Positions 7,444-17,137 of a stretch of DNA of 64,000 nt are shown here, one piece after another (the stretch's first letter is position 1; each line of letters begins with the position of its first letter). This stretch comes from an uncultured Candidatus Nitrosopumilus sp. (GTDB lineage: Archaea; Thermoproteota; Nitrososphaeria; Nitrososphaerales; Nitrosopumilaceae). The stretch spans positions 1,095,560 through 1,159,559 of the forward strand of contig CATOSM010000001.1 of the NCBI GenBank assembly GCA_951812645.1, given 5' to 3'. Position numbers and translations under genes: made by a program. The notes below the pieces were generated by a model that was not told the origin of the DNA, ran no database searches, and was given only the letters and a program-made list of their open reading frames with translations.

Positions 7444-8784
7444 TTACATATATCCTAGTTTATCTAATTCGTCCTCAATTTTTTTTAATTCTTGATCTGA
7501 AAATTCTTGTGATTCCATTTTAGAAAAATCATGATAGACATTATTTAATAAAATCTCCATCTCATTAACAATTTCTTTTTTGGTTTCTGCCAGATTAATG
7601 GTTTCTTGAGGATCAATTTGTAGATCAAATAAATGAATATTTTTTGATTGATCTTCCCTATTTCGAAAGTATTTAAAATTAGAAGTACGTATTCCAACTG
7701 TTTCATTAAGTTTTGTAGGATAAATTGGACTTTGTAAGTAAATTGGTGATTCATTAGTTTGAGATCCTTGGATTAAAGGCAATAAGCTTTTACCATTAAT
7801 CAGATTAGGATTTTTTAATCCAATTAAATCGATGATAGTAGGAAAAATATCTATACTTCTGACCATATTTGGAATTATTTTTGATGAATTAATTCCACAT
7901 CCTGTTAAAATCAAAGGAGTGTTTAAAATTTCATCATAAAGATTAGAATTAATTTCATTAGTAAATGATCTCATTTCATAATCAGAATAAACAGATTTGA
8001 GTTTTCTTTCTCGTTTTTTTTTTGCAAATTGTTGAAAAGCATGAAAACATTTTGTTCCTAATGGTGTCAAAAATGGTAAAGTTTTCTTACCCTTACTCAT
8101 TATTTTCTGAATCATAGGGATATCAGTAGTATCTTTTCCAGTTACAGGAATATACTTACCGTGATCAGCAGATATTATTACCAAAGTATTAGAAAAATCA
8201 ATTTTTTCAATAATTTTTTCTAGCCAAGTATCAATTATAGATAAATTTCTCTCATAAGACTGTTGTCCATATTTTAGGTCATCAAAAGCATCAGAACCCA
8301 CCTTAGGATCTTTTAGATCCATTAAATGAATATAAAAAATCCAAGGAATTGAAGATTCAAAGCTATTTAGTTTATCCAAAATATTCTTACCAAGATCGTC
8401 AGATACATGAATGTGAGATGTTGTATCTACATAAGGATAAACAATTTGATCATCAAAATTGGCAGATAGTTCTTTCAGAAAGTAAAGATCAGGTACACAA
8501 CAACACGTATGATAATTATTATTTTTAAGAAAATCAAAATAAGTTGTAGAAATTTTATTAAAATTTGATTTTGTGTTCACAGATTTAATAGGATATACAC
8601 TAGTGAAAATACTAGATAGACTTGTCATTGTTTGTGCAGCAGAAACAAAATTTTGTGAAAAATATACTCCTCTATCAATAAGAGAATCAATGCATGATAA
8701 AATAGAGGATTTATTTTTACCATGACATCTATCAGACCTTAAAGAATCAATGGTAATAAATAAGATATTTGACCTCATGTACAA
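7444..8784 (-). CDS. Sulfatase/alkaline-phosphatase superfamily enzyme lacking the formylglycine cysteine
   Basis: A 446-residue protein of the sulfatase fold. The N-terminal metal site TIDSLRSD (D13) and the second metal site ISADHGK near residue 237 are present. The nucleophile region reads AAQTMTSLSSIFTSVYP (about 49-65). True sulfatases have C/S-x-P-x-R here, and the Cys or Ser becomes formylglycine; here Thr52 stands at that place and Pro and Arg are gone. Thr is the nucleophile in LtaS-type phosphotransferases of the same superfamily, so a phospho- or alcohol-phosphate-transferring role on a glycan is as likely as sulfate removal. There is no obvious signal peptide or membrane helix. 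It starts at ATG 8784. Confidence 0.8.
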   Translation of the reverse strand: MYMRSNILFITIDSLRSDRCHGKNKSSILSCIDSLIDRGVYFSQNFVSAAQTMTSLSSIFTSVYPIKSVNTKSNFNKISTTYFDFLKNNNYHTCCCVPDLYFLKELSANFDDQIVYPYVDTTSHIHVSDDLGKNILDKLNSFESSIPWIFYIHLMDLKDPKVGSDAFDDLKYGQQSYERNLSIIDTWLEKIIEKIDFSNTLVIISADHGKYIPVTGKDTTDIPMIQKIMSKGKKTLPFLTPLGTKCFHAFQQFAKKKRERKLKSVYSDYEMRSFTNEINSNLYDEILNTPLILTGCGINSSKIIPNMVRSIDIFPTIIDLIGLKNPNLINGKSLLPLIQGSQTNESPIYLQSPIYPTKLNETVGIRTSNFKYFRNREDQSKNIHLFDLQIDPQETINLAETKKEIVNEMEILLNNVYHDFSKMESQEFSDQELKKIEDELDKLGYM

Positions 8785-8909
8785 GATTACATTAATTATT
8801 AATTAAATGTTAATAGTTAAATTTTAGGTAATAATTTCAAATAAAGAATATGTATAAATCAATCAAAAAATAAAATCTGAGATTAGAATTGAATTTTTCT
8901 TCAAAGTAT
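8785..8909. other. AT-rich spacer between sulfatase-fold gene and IS copy 2
   Basis: A 125-base stretch very rich in A and T, upstream of the minus-strand gene at 7444-8784. It contains TTAATTATTAATTAAATG-like runs that could include an archaeal TATA element, but no gene or RNA could be recognised. Confidence 0.5.
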
Positions 8910-9784
8910 CAACTCATCCTAAAACCGATCATTTTGTAAATAATTCGTGATAACCGGGATCTAAGAATGACTCTGCTGATGCATACTTCATAATTCACAA
9001 AGAAATGCCAGAGATTCAATGGAACACAGTTGCGTCACATCTGCCAAAACCTGCAAAAACTAGAAGACCCGGATGTAATGACAAAAATGCAATCAACTGA
9101 ATATTGTTTGTTTTAGCAACCGGTTGCAGGTGGGCAGACATGCCAGACAGATACGGTTCAAAACCCACTGCGCATCTGAGATTCTCAGAGCTGCAGCAAA
9201 AGGGAATGGAAAAGGATTCTATCAGGACTGATCAAATCCGCACACAGGCAGGGAAAAATCAGCCTGGAAAAAATATCGATTGATTCATCGTCAATTGCCG
9301 CCAAAAAAGGGGGGACAAAATAGGATATGATGGGTTCAAGAGGATCCTGGGCACAAAAATACACGTTGCAGTAGACAGGACAGGACTGCCAATCCCAATT
9401 AGGGCCAGCCCTGCAAGTGTCCATGACAGTACGAAATTCATCGATGTGCCAGAAGACATCTCAGAACCTGCAGATGATGGTTTGATACGGCAGATCATCT
9501 CAGTGTATGCCGACAGGGGATACAATGCGGCATACATCGGAAGCTATCTGGGATGCCATGGGATTGACTGTTGCATTCCATACGGGAACAATTCAAAGGG
9601 CATTGCACAAAACAAGAATCAAGAACATCATGGCAAAAAAAGGTTTGTCGTAGAACGGTTCTTTGCATGGCTCAAATGCGGACTTTACGGGACGACAGTC
9701 AGATACGAAAGGAATTGTGATACTGTCTTGGATTTGTGTATCTGGCATGCATCATGATGTATTGGAAGGTTTTAGGATAAGTTC
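8910..9784 (+). mobile_element. IS5-like insertion sequence, copy 2, decayed (about 875 bp)
   Basis: A second element related to the one at 1878-2745. The ends match: AACTCATCCTAAAACC at 8911-8926 and, in complement, AACTTATCCTAAAACC at 9768-9783, two inverted repeats differing at one base. A TA dinucleotide lies close outside each end, which would fit a TA target duplication. It is G+C-rich relative to its surroundings. Its transposase has internal stops. It lies between two complete genes and interrupts nothing that I can identify. Confidence 0.85.
9005..9757 (+). pseudogene. IS5-like transposase remnant
   Basis: From ATG 9005 the frame reads like the N-terminus of copy 1 (WNTVASHLPKPAKTRRPG), with TGA in frame about 30 codons in, then CRWADMP and SIDSSSIAAKKGG, which holds the first catalytic Asp. 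The downstream part, in the -1 frame at an A6G6 run, reads DKIGYDGFKRILGTKIHVAVD, shortened here to its core GTKIHVAVDRTGLP. It continues through ISVYADRG (second Asp) to RFVVERFFAWLK, which keeps the catalytic Glu lost in copy 1. The C-terminus is frayed after this point and ends at 9757. It is related to, but clearly diverged from, copy 1. Confidence 0.82.
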
Positions 9785-9804
9785 TATATAATCAGTTAAA
9801 ACAT

Positions 9805-11394
9805 ATGCATTGTGAATATATGATCAGTGAAAATAATTTAACAGAAAAATTGTTTGATAAAAAATCAATATGTATTTTATCTATAATTGGAATATTTGCA
9901 TTATCTATTAGATTAGTTTATGCTCCATTTAATTTACCAATAACATTAGATGGATTACTATATTTTTTCTATGCAAGTGATTTAAGCATACTTGGTCACT
10001 TTCCTCATGGTTATAATTTTCCTAATAATGCTTGGCCAACATTCTTATCAATTTTTTTCTACATTATTCCATCAGATAATGTTCTTGATTATATGGCAAC
10101 TCAAAGAATGCTATCAATAATTATATCTACAATAACAATTTTTCCAGTTTATTTATTATGTAGAAGGTTTATTGGAAAATTCTATTCTATCATAGGTGCA
10201 TCTCTATTTGTTTTAGATCCAAGATTAATCATAAATTCGATCTTAGGAATTACAGAAGCAAGTTATCTATTACTTGGAATTATTTCATTATTTTTCTTTC
10301 TTAGTAAAAATATGAAAATTATTTACTTAAGCTTTGGTACTGTAGCATTATTTGCTTTAGTTAGATATGAAGGAATACTAATTATAATTCCATTTTCAAT
10401 TATGTTTTTTATTAGATTTAAGGGCAAAAAAAATATCCCAAAGTATTTTCTTGCATTAGGGGTTTTTGTTTTGGTACTTTTACCGATGACAGCAATAAGG
10501 ATTGATACAACAGGCAGTGATGGTTTTCTGAGTCATGTATCTGCAGGAGCAGTAGCTCATTCTAATATTTCTCAATATCCAACAAACGGAAATAATGATT
10601 TGTATTATCTTGATGTAACAATAACCACAATTACCAATTTAATCAAATTTGGTGGGTGGGTAACAATCCCCACATTCATAGTATTCGTGATTATTGCATT
10701 TGTTGTAATAATCAGTCAAAGAAAATATCAAAATATTGATCATAAAAAACTCACAATAATCCTATATACATTATTCATGCTAATTCCTGCATTATATGCA
10801 TTTTCAAGAGAATTTCATGAAACACGTTATTTGTACATATTATTTCCAGTATTTACTTTACTAACATTTTATGCAATATTATTTTTTGAAAAGAAAATTC
10901 AAAAAAGAGCTTTGTTATTTGTCATAATAATAATTGGAATTATAATTTCCTCAATAGGTTATTTAGAAATTAAAGGATTAGATGTTAACGAATCTCAAGA
11001 ACAATATCAATTAGCAAAGATAATAGCAGAAAAAAGTAATGGCATTAATCAATATAGTGGAATTGAGTATATCAAAATCACTCATATAACAAATAATGAT
11101 TTTCCAATTTTGAAAGAGAACATAATAGAAAGTCCAAATATAATGTATGATAATAAATCAAAATCTTTAGAAGAATTTATTGAAACAGGTAGGAAAAAAC
11201 AATTAACACATATAGTTATTGAAAAAGAATCGTCAAATCAACCAGAATTTATTTCAAAATTATTTATTAAATATAAAGAAATTCCATATCTTACAGTTGA
11301 ATTAGATTCAAAAGAATTAGGATTTAGTAAAGAATTGAAATTATTAAAAATAAACTATGAAGTATTTGATTCTAATCAAAAGGCATTCCAATAA
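9805..11394 (+). CDS. GT39-like polytopic membrane glycosyltransferase
   Basis: A 529-residue protein with about ten hydrophobic helices in the first 380 residues and a soluble C-terminal region. The first extracytoplasmic loop contains an acidic site (ITLDGLLYFFYASDLS near residue 50), as in the GT-C families that use polyprenyl-phosphate-linked sugars (PMT/ArnT/GT39). YEGILIIIP and REFHETRYLYILFPV also fit this class. The likely role is transferring a sugar to a protein or glycan on the outside of the membrane. The start is ATG 9805 or ATG 9820. Its 3' end overlaps the convergent dehydrogenase pseudogene by 23 bases. The acceptor is unknown. Confidence 0.78.
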   Translation: MHCEYMISENNLTEKLFDKKSICILSIIGIFALSIRLVYAPFNLPITLDGLLYFFYASDLSILGHFPHGYNFPNNAWPTFLSIFFYIIPSDNVLDYMATQRMLSIIISTITIFPVYLLCRRFIGKFYSIIGASLFVLDPRLIINSILGITEASYLLLGIISLFFFLSKNMKIIYLSFGTVALFALVRYEGILIIIPFSIMFFIRFKGKKNIPKYFLALGVFVLVLLPMTAIRIDTTGSDGFLSHVSAGAVAHSNISQYPTNGNNDLYYLDVTITTITNLIKFGGWVTIPTFIVFVIIAFVVIISQRKYQNIDHKKLTIILYTLFMLIPALYAFSREFHETRYLYILFPVFTLLTFYAILFFEKKIQKRALLFVIIIIGIIISSIGYLEIKGLDVNESQEQYQLAKIIAEKSNGINQYSGIEYIKITHITNNDFPILKENIIESPNIMYDNKSKSLEEFIETGRKKQLTHIVIEKESSNQPEFISKLFIKYKEIPYLTVELDSKELGFSKELKLLKINYEVFDSNQKAFQ

Positions 11395-12718
11395 TTTGAA
11401 TATGCGCATTTTTTATTTTTGTTCTATCTAAAATATTTCGCCCATAAAAGAGCAAAGTAGGTTTTTTAGTTTTAGAAAAGGAAGAAGTTTTAAGTTTTTG
11501 ATACATTTTATGTTCAGTGGAAATAAAAACTAGATCAGCATTTTTTAAAGATTCAGTTAATGAGGAAGTTAATACTGTATTTTTTGGTAAGTTTGGATCT
11601 TCAAAAATAAATGGATCATGAATGACGACTTTTCCATAACGTAAAAATTCTTCAGCAACAGCATACGTAGGCGATAATCTAGAATCAGTTACATCTCCTC
11701 TGAAACCTAAACCTAAAACTGCAATTTTCAAATTCTTTTTAGATTTTTTATTTTTAGGAAGCATTGAAATGGCATCTTTGACACATTTTTTAGGCATGAA
11801 ATCGTTTATGTCTCGTGAATGTCTCAACAATTCTAAAGATTTACCAATTTTTCACCAGATTCAATTACAAATCTAGGATAAACAGGAATGCAAAATCCTC
11901 CCACGCCAGTTCTAGGATAATGTAAATGGCAAAAAGGTTGAGAGTTAGCAGCTTGTCTCGCTTCCCAATAATCAAACCCAAGTTTAGATGATAAATCAGC
12001 TAGTTGATTTGCAAGTGCAATATTTACATCTCTATACACGCCTTCAAATATTTTTTCAGCCTCTGCTGCCGCGATAGAAGATAATTCTAATACGCCTTTT
12101 TTAGAAATAATTGAAAGTAATTCTCTTCCAAACTTTAAACTGGATTGATCTAATCCTGCTACTATTGCAGGATAATTTTCTTCAATATCTTGAATTGCTC
12201 TACCTTCATAGATTCTTTCGGGATTATAAACTAAAAAGAAATCTTTTCCACCTTTTAATTTACTAGTTTTTTCTAAAATGGGTAAAAGAATTTTTTCAGT
12301 TGTTCCTGGTGGTACTGATGGACATAAAACAACAGCATCGTTTTTTTTAACCCTAAACCAATATTTTTCCTACTGTTTTAACAATATTAAGATCAACTTT
12401 CTTTCCAATTAATCCTACAGGAACAGAAATTATTTTAACATGTGAATTTTTTGAAGCTTCAATTCCATCGTCAGATAAAGTGAAATTTCCAGAAGAGAAA
12501 TTTTTTGTAAAAGTTTCAGATACAAAAGGTTCTTTCTTATGAGATTTTCCGATTTTAATATTGTGAAGTAATTTTTTGGATACATCAACACCGATGACTT
12601 TTGCACCTGAACGTAACCAAACTGCAGCAATGGATCCACCAACATTACCTAATCCATAAATAGATACAATTTTTTTATGGGTTTGAATATCATTTTTTAG
12701 TAAGTTATTTTTCAACAA
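11372..12718 (-). pseudogene. UDP-N-acetyl-D-mannosamine dehydrogenase-like gene, two frameshifts
   Basis: Three frames together make a complete nucleotide-sugar dehydrogenase of about 448 codons. The first (from 12718) has the NAD-binding IYGLGNVGGSIAA and stops at 12353. The middle frame runs from about 12365 to 11833 and holds CPSVPPGTTEKIL and the catalytic-Cys motif GVGGFCIPVYPRFV. The last (to 11372) holds the UDP-binding domain (AVLGLGFRGDVTDSRLSP). Adding one A to the A5 run at about 12365 and one base near 11850 would restore a single frame, so both lesions are single-base losses. It would oxidise a UDP-HexNAc to the uronic acid. An intact paralogue lies at 22079-23458. Sequencing error cannot be excluded. 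Confidence 0.85.
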
Positions 12719-12752
12719 AGTTCACATTTACCATAATTACACATGTCATCAA

Positions 12753-13637
12753 TTAAGAATGTTGTTCTAGCCAAGATATAGTATTCTTCAGTCCTGTTGT
12801 AACATCTGTTGAAGGAATTGAATCAAAAGTTTTTGCTAATAATGATGTATCAGATACAAAATTACCAATTTCGCCAGGTCTTGGATCTTTAATATCAATT
12901 TTAGGCTCAATACCGGTTAATTTAGCCATGATATCGACAATTTCTTTGATTGATGTGCCTTTACCTGTGCCTAAATTAAAAATTGAATTATGTGCTTTTG
13001 AAGAAGATATAGCCGAGATGAAAAATGGGATCACATCTTCGATGAAAACATAATCACGAATTTGATTACCTTCTCCAAAAATGGTAATTGGATCATTGCT
13101 TTTTATTCGATTATAAAATGCAGGAATAACTCCATTTTTTTGAAATGGCCCATAGATATTAAAAAATCTAAATATTACATAATCAATTTGATGTAATTCT
13201 TGATATAGTCTAATGTAATGTTCTGATGCTAATTTAGTAATTCCATATGCAGTTTGTGGTTTTGCAGAATGTATTTCTGATACTTTCTCCATTGAAGGAA
13301 TTCCGACAAGGGAAGAAGCAGAAGTGAAAACAATTTTTTTAATTTGATTTTTTCTGCAAGCTTCTAAGACATTTAATAATCCAAGAATATTGATTTCTGC
13401 ATTTGGAATAATTCCATCTAAAGAAGATATCAAAGAATGTGCAGCAAGATTAATCACTACATCAACATTTTTTACAACAGATTCAACTGCTGATTTATCA
13501 ATAATATCTAACTGAGTATATCTAGAATAAGAACCATTTTTAGGCATATCAGCAGTAAAAATTTCAAATTGATCTTTTAACCCATTAACCAAATTCTGAC
13601 CCACAAATCCTTCTGAGCCAATAATTAGAACTTTCAT
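12753..13637 (-). CDS. NAD-dependent nucleotide-sugar epimerase/dehydratase (extended SDR)
   Basis: A 294-residue extended short-chain dehydrogenase. GSEGFVG at residues 8-14 is the NAD-binding glycine motif, VINLAAHS near 62 and TSASSLVG near 107 form the active-site strand, and YGITK near 130 is the catalytic YxxxK. FRFFNIYGPFQ and RDYVFIEDV are typical of UDP-glucose 4-epimerase-like enzymes and dTDP-glucose dehydratases. It probably epimerises a UDP-sugar or makes a keto-deoxy intermediate for the neighbouring aminotransferase (13714), from which it is divergently transcribed. The exact reaction cannot be decided from the sequence. Confidence 0.85.
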   Translation of the reverse strand: MKVLIIGSEGFVGQNLVNGLKDQFEIFTADMPKNGSYSRYTQLDIIDKSAVESVVKNVDVVINLAAHSLISSLDGIIPNAEINILGLLNVLEACRKNQIKKIVFTSASSLVGIPSMEKVSEIHSAKPQTAYGITKLASEHYIRLYQELHQIDYVIFRFFNIYGPFQKNGVIPAFYNRIKSNDPITIFGEGNQIRDYVFIEDVIPFFISAISSSKAHNSIFNLGTGKGTSIKEIVDIMAKLTGIEPKIDIKDPRPGEIGNFVSDTSLLAKTFDSIPSTDVTTGLKNTISWLEQHS

Positions 13638-13713
13638 ATTAAAAAGGAAAATTCATGTACTAAATAACTTTCTCTACTTAAGATTTATTATAACAGGAAA
13701 ATTATCAAGTTTA

Positions 13714-14802
13714 TTGACAGAAAAAGGCATACCTTTAGCAGTTCCAGATGTAGGTGAAGAAGAAATTGATGAGATTAGAAAGGTCATGTCTACAGGATTT
13801 CTCACTGAAGGGGCCACCACGAAAGAATTTGAGCAATCAGTAGCAGATTATTTGGGAGTTAAACACGCAATTGCAGTAACATCGTGTACTACTGGCTTAC
13901 ATACGATTTTTGAAGGATTGGATATTAAAGATCAAGAAGTCATCATTCCAGATTATACATATCCTGCAACTGCTGAAGCAGTAATTTTAGCAGGTGGAAA
14001 ACCAGTTTTGGTTGATGTAGATATAGATAGCATGAACATGTCTGAAAGTATCTTAGAATCTGCATATGATGAAAACATGAAAGTGTTTTCGCCTGTTTCT
14101 TGGGCAGGAGTACCATTAGAAGGAGGATTATATGAAAAAGCAAAAAAATTAGGATTGGTATGTGTAGAAGATGCTGCTTGTAGCTTGGGCGCAAAATTAA
14201 ACAATGAATCTGTCGGAAAAATTGCAGACTATTCTTGTTTTAGTTTTCATCCAAGAAAAGTAATCACAACAGGTGAAGGAGGGATGATCACAACAGATAA
14301 TGGTGAAATGGCCAAAAAATTTTATGAATTCAAACATTTTGGTGCAAGAGGTGCATCATTTGAAACCGTAGGAACGAATTACAAATTATCAAATGTTTTA
14401 GCAGCTATTGGAGTAATTCAAATGAAAAAAATTGAAAATATAATTTCAGATAGAATTTCAAAAGCAAAAATATACGATGAATTATTAGAGAAAATTGATA
14501 ATGTTAAACCAGCATATAAAATGGATAATGCAAGACAAACTTATCAAACATACGCATGCTATGTTGAAAAAGAAGGATTAAGAGATAAAATTAGAGAAAA
14601 ATTAGCTGAGAGAAAAATTCAAAGTCAAATTGGTACATATTCTTTACATTTAGAACCAGGTTATGAAAATCTAAAAAGAGTTGGCGATTTACAAAATTCT
14701 GAAAAACTTTTTAGAAATGCACTTTCACTACCTCTTCATAAGAATTTAACTTTAGAAGATCAAGAACAAGTGTGTAATATTATCAAAGAAACAGTTCAAT
14801 AA
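13714..14802 (+). CDS. DegT/DnrJ/EryC1/StrS family sugar aminotransferase (second copy)
   Basis: PLP-dependent sugar aminotransferase of 362 residues. VTSCTTGLHT near 55, VEDAACSLGA at 151-160 and the probable Schiff-base lysine K182 in SFHPRKVITTGEGG are the family's PLP contacts. The start is TTG 13714, preceded by an AT-rich leader. It is distinct from the aminotransferase at 116-1279, so the island can probably make at least two amino sugars or one diamino sugar. It faces the divergent epimerase/dehydratase upstream, a natural supplier of its keto-sugar substrate. It ends directly against the convergent amidase-like gene (stops adjoin at 14802/14803). Confidence 0.9.
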   Translation: MTEKGIPLAVPDVGEEEIDEIRKVMSTGFLTEGATTKEFEQSVADYLGVKHAIAVTSCTTGLHTIFEGLDIKDQEVIIPDYTYPATAEAVILAGGKPVLVDVDIDSMNMSESILESAYDENMKVFSPVSWAGVPLEGGLYEKAKKLGLVCVEDAACSLGAKLNNESVGKIADYSCFSFHPRKVITTGEGGMITTDNGEMAKKFYEFKHFGARGASFETVGTNYKLSNVLAAIGVIQMKKIENIISDRISKAKIYDELLEKIDNVKPAYKMDNARQTYQTYACYVEKEGLRDKIREKLAERKIQSQIGTYSLHLEPGYENLKRVGDLQNSEKLFRNALSLPLHKNLTLEDQEQVCNIIKETVQ

Positions 14803-16014
14803 TTATTTTAATTTTGTAGTTGTTTTGATGTTTTTCGAAATAAACAGTCTAAACCAGATTTCTAAAGATAGAATGGAAATTAGTCTATTCAAGTATCTTA
14901 TGTCACTATCATCTTTTACTATTTCAAAAGCACGATAAACCCAATTTGGATTGATTAATTTTTTCTTAAAAATAGATGGCTCTGTATCAATAATATGTTT
15001 TTTAAAAATTTTTTTCCCATTTTTCTCCCAATCAAAGAATAAACTAGGAGAGAAACCTCGCTTTTCATCTAAATGTGGAACGTCTAATTTTTTTGCAATT
15101 TTACGCAGAACCAATTTGCCTTTGTTAGATTTAAAATCATATTTTTGACTGATTGGTAGATGTAAGGCAGAAGAAACAACATCATCATCTAAAAATAATT
15201 GTCCTGGTTTAAGATCATAATGTGAAAAAATTTGTTTGCTAGTAGGAATGAAATCATATAATAATTTTCCATTAAAATCAGCTAACATTACTTGTTGTAA
15301 AGGATCTAAGGGATTTTGAAAATAAGGTTTGAAATATTCATGAATTTTCTTCCAAGAAAATTTGATTGAAGTACCAAACATTGATTCTTGATCTGGTACC
15401 CAATCACGGTTATGCCCCTCTAAATAATTTAAAATTTTAATTTTCCAATTATCGTGCTTTCTAGATAAAGTTAGGAATTTTTTATATCGAAAAACATATC
15501 CGCCAAATAATTCATCAGCTCCATCACCAGTAACTAAGGTATTAGAATATTTTTTTGCCTCTTTAGCAATAATATGATTATATGTATTCCATCTTGGTTT
15601 TCCAGTTATTGAAACTATTTCAGGCATATTTGAAAAAATAGAATTCATTTTGACAGTTATAAGAGATGCATTAAATTTTTTGGCCGCCATTTGAGCAATA
15701 TTTGATTCATCGAATCTTTCTTCAAATACACCACAAATTGCAAATATTTTTCTTTTAGGGAAAGCTTTTCTTAAAAATGCAAGACATAAAGTGGAATCTA
15801 TTCCACCACTTAAAGAAATTGCAAGAGGCTCATTGGCATTTGAAATGTTTTTTTTTGTAGATAACAATAATTTAGAATAAATCTCATTTGTGGATATGTT
15901 ATTACTTGGAGAAAAATTTTTCCACATAGCTTTGGAAATAGGTGGTTTCTTGGTAGGATCATATCTAATAGAAAGTATATTTTGAATTCCATTTTTATCT
16001 AATGATTGCAACAC
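14803..16014 (-). CDS. Asparagine-synthase-like amidotransferase lacking the glutaminase domain
   Basis: A 403-residue protein made only of the ATP-pyrophosphatase (synthetase) half of AsnB. The PP-loop SLSGGIDST at 68-75 and the VTGDGADELFGGY motif near 165-177 bind ATP and the carboxylate being activated. Classical AsnB begins with a cysteine-nucleophile glutaminase domain of about 200 residues; that is absent, so ammonia must come from a partner or from free ammonium. WbpS-type proteins of bacterial O-antigen clusters, also AsnB-like, amidate uronic acids. Since nucleotide-sugar dehydrogenases that make uronic acids lie in the same island, sugar uronamide formation is a reasonable inference. 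The paralogue at 20869-22089 has the same architecture. The start is at 16014. Confidence 0.85.
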   Translation of the reverse strand: MLQSLDKNGIQNILSIRYDPTKKPPISKAMWKNFSPSNNISTNEIYSKLLLSTKKNISNANEPLAISLSGGIDSTLCLAFLRKAFPKRKIFAICGVFEERFDESNIAQMAAKKFNASLITVKMNSIFSNMPEIVSITGKPRWNTYNHIIAKEAKKYSNTLVTGDGADELFGGYVFRYKKFLTLSRKHDNWKIKILNYLEGHNRDWVPDQESMFGTSIKFSWKKIHEYFKPYFQNPLDPLQQVMLADFNGKLLYDFIPTSKQIFSHYDLKPGQLFLDDDVVSSALHLPISQKYDFKSNKGKLVLRKIAKKLDVPHLDEKRGFSPSLFFDWEKNGKKIFKKHIIDTEPSIFKKKLINPNWVYRAFEIVKDDSDIRYLNRLISILSLEIWFRLFISKNIKTTTKLK

Positions 16015-16054
16015 AAAGACATGAATCTGTGATCATTTAAACACTAAGATTGAA

Positions 16055-16639
16055 TTATTTCGTTTTATTGTAATAATCAAAAGAAATTTTGTCATTTTTG
16101 ATTATGATTTTACCTATTACTTTTGCAGGAGAACCTGCCGCAATTGATTTTGAAGGTATTGAAGTATTCACAAAACTTTGTGCTCCAATTACTGAACATT
16201 TTCCAATTTTTACTCCTTTACTAATAATAGAATTAGGACCAATGTAACAATTATTTCCAATGGATGTTTTTCCTTTTTCATATTGACGATTCCCACCACT
16301 TAGTGCCCATTTGACAGAATCATGAGTGTAGATCTGAACCCCAGAGCTTATACTACAAAAATCTCCGATTTGTAATCTTCCACCAGACCCATCTAAAATA
16401 GTATTTGGTCCAATCCAAGAATTTTTGCCTATAGAGACATCACCAAAAACATAACTATTATCATAAATATTTGCACCTTTTTTAGATTTCAAAAAATCAG
16501 CTTTTTCCCAACGATCGAACAATAATTCATTGAATGGAAGTACACGATTCCATTTTTGTTTAGTGTCTTTTCTTAATAATTTGTATAATTGTTGCAGTTC
16601 AGAATGCAAATCATCAGTATCTTTATTTTTTTTATTCAT
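16055..16639 (-). CDS. Left-handed beta-helix acyltransferase (hexapeptide repeat)
   Basis: A 194-residue protein with a helical, charged N-terminus (about 1-45) and a string of hexapeptide repeats: SYVFGDVSIGKNSWIGPNTI near 63, then GDFCSISSGVQIYTHDSV with the catalytic-type His, and TSIGNNCYIGPNSIISKGV. This is the trimeric acetyl/acyl-transferase fold. It probably O- or N-acylates a sugar, consistent with nearby aminotransferases that would supply an amino sugar. It sits four bases downstream of the membrane-protein gene at 16643-17137 on the same strand. The acyl donor and acceptor cannot be inferred. Confidence 0.85.
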   Translation of the reverse strand: MNKKNKDTDDLHSELQQLYKLLRKDTKQKWNRVLPFNELLFDRWEKADFLKSKKGANIYDNSYVFGDVSIGKNSWIGPNTILDGSGGRLQIGDFCSISSGVQIYTHDSVKWALSGGNRQYEKGKTSIGNNCYIGPNSIISKGVKIGKCSVIGAQSFVNTSIPSKSIAAGSPAKVIGKIIIKNDKISFDYYNKTK

Positions 16640-16642
16640 AAT

Positions 16643-17137
16643 TTATTTTAGTCCAGAAAATTTCTTAAATAATTCTACATCAGTTTTTCTATCATTTTTT
16701 CTCTGGGTGAAATAAGTTTCAATTTCATGTTTTAGTTCTAGTAATTCAGATTTTTCTTTAGAATCATTATTTTTCTCCATATCTTGTAACATAAGATTTA
16801 CTAGCTTCAAATTAAGCTGTAAAAGAAGCTCTACATCATTATAGGTTCTTAATGCATGAGGATTAGACTCATAGTAAATATCGGCCTCAGCTTTGTATGA
16901 GGGAGTTCGTTTTTGATGAGCATATCCTACTAAAATGAGAATTGGGATTCCTATAGAAGCCATAATTCCCAAATAAACATAAAATGTTGGAAATACAGTT
17001 TTTAAAACTGGTATATTTTCAATTGCCAAATAGTATGTTACAACCATTGTATTAATTGCAGCAAAAACAAAGGCAAAATAAGTACTCCATCCTTGTCTAA
17101 AATAAAACCAACCTCTAAATCCAATATTTTGCTTCAT
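16643..17137 (-). CDS. Small membrane protein with coiled C-terminus, unknown function
   Basis: I do not recognise this 164-residue protein. Two hydrophobic segments are visible, about 20-42 (FAFVFAAINTMVVTYYLAI) and 52-72 (YVYLGIMASIGIPILILVGY), followed by a charged, probably cytoplasmic helix-rich tail (about 95-164; LLLQLNLKLVNLMLQDM and many Lys/Glu). It precedes the acyltransferase with four bases between them, so they are likely co-transcribed, and a role at the membrane in glycan assembly is possible. The start is ATG 17137. Confidence 0.65.
   Translation of the reverse strand: MKQNIGFRGWFYFRQGWSTYFAFVFAAINTMVVTYYLAIENIPVLKTVFPTFYVYLGIMASIGIPILILVGYAHQKRTPSYKAEADIYYESNPHALRTYNDVELLLQLNLKLVNLMLQDMEKNNDSKEKSELLELKHEIETYFTQRKNDRKTDVELFKKFSGLK

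Noticed and set aside
8910-9004. Separate gene between IS end and transposase start
   Set aside because: No open frame of note; it is the leader of the decayed IS.
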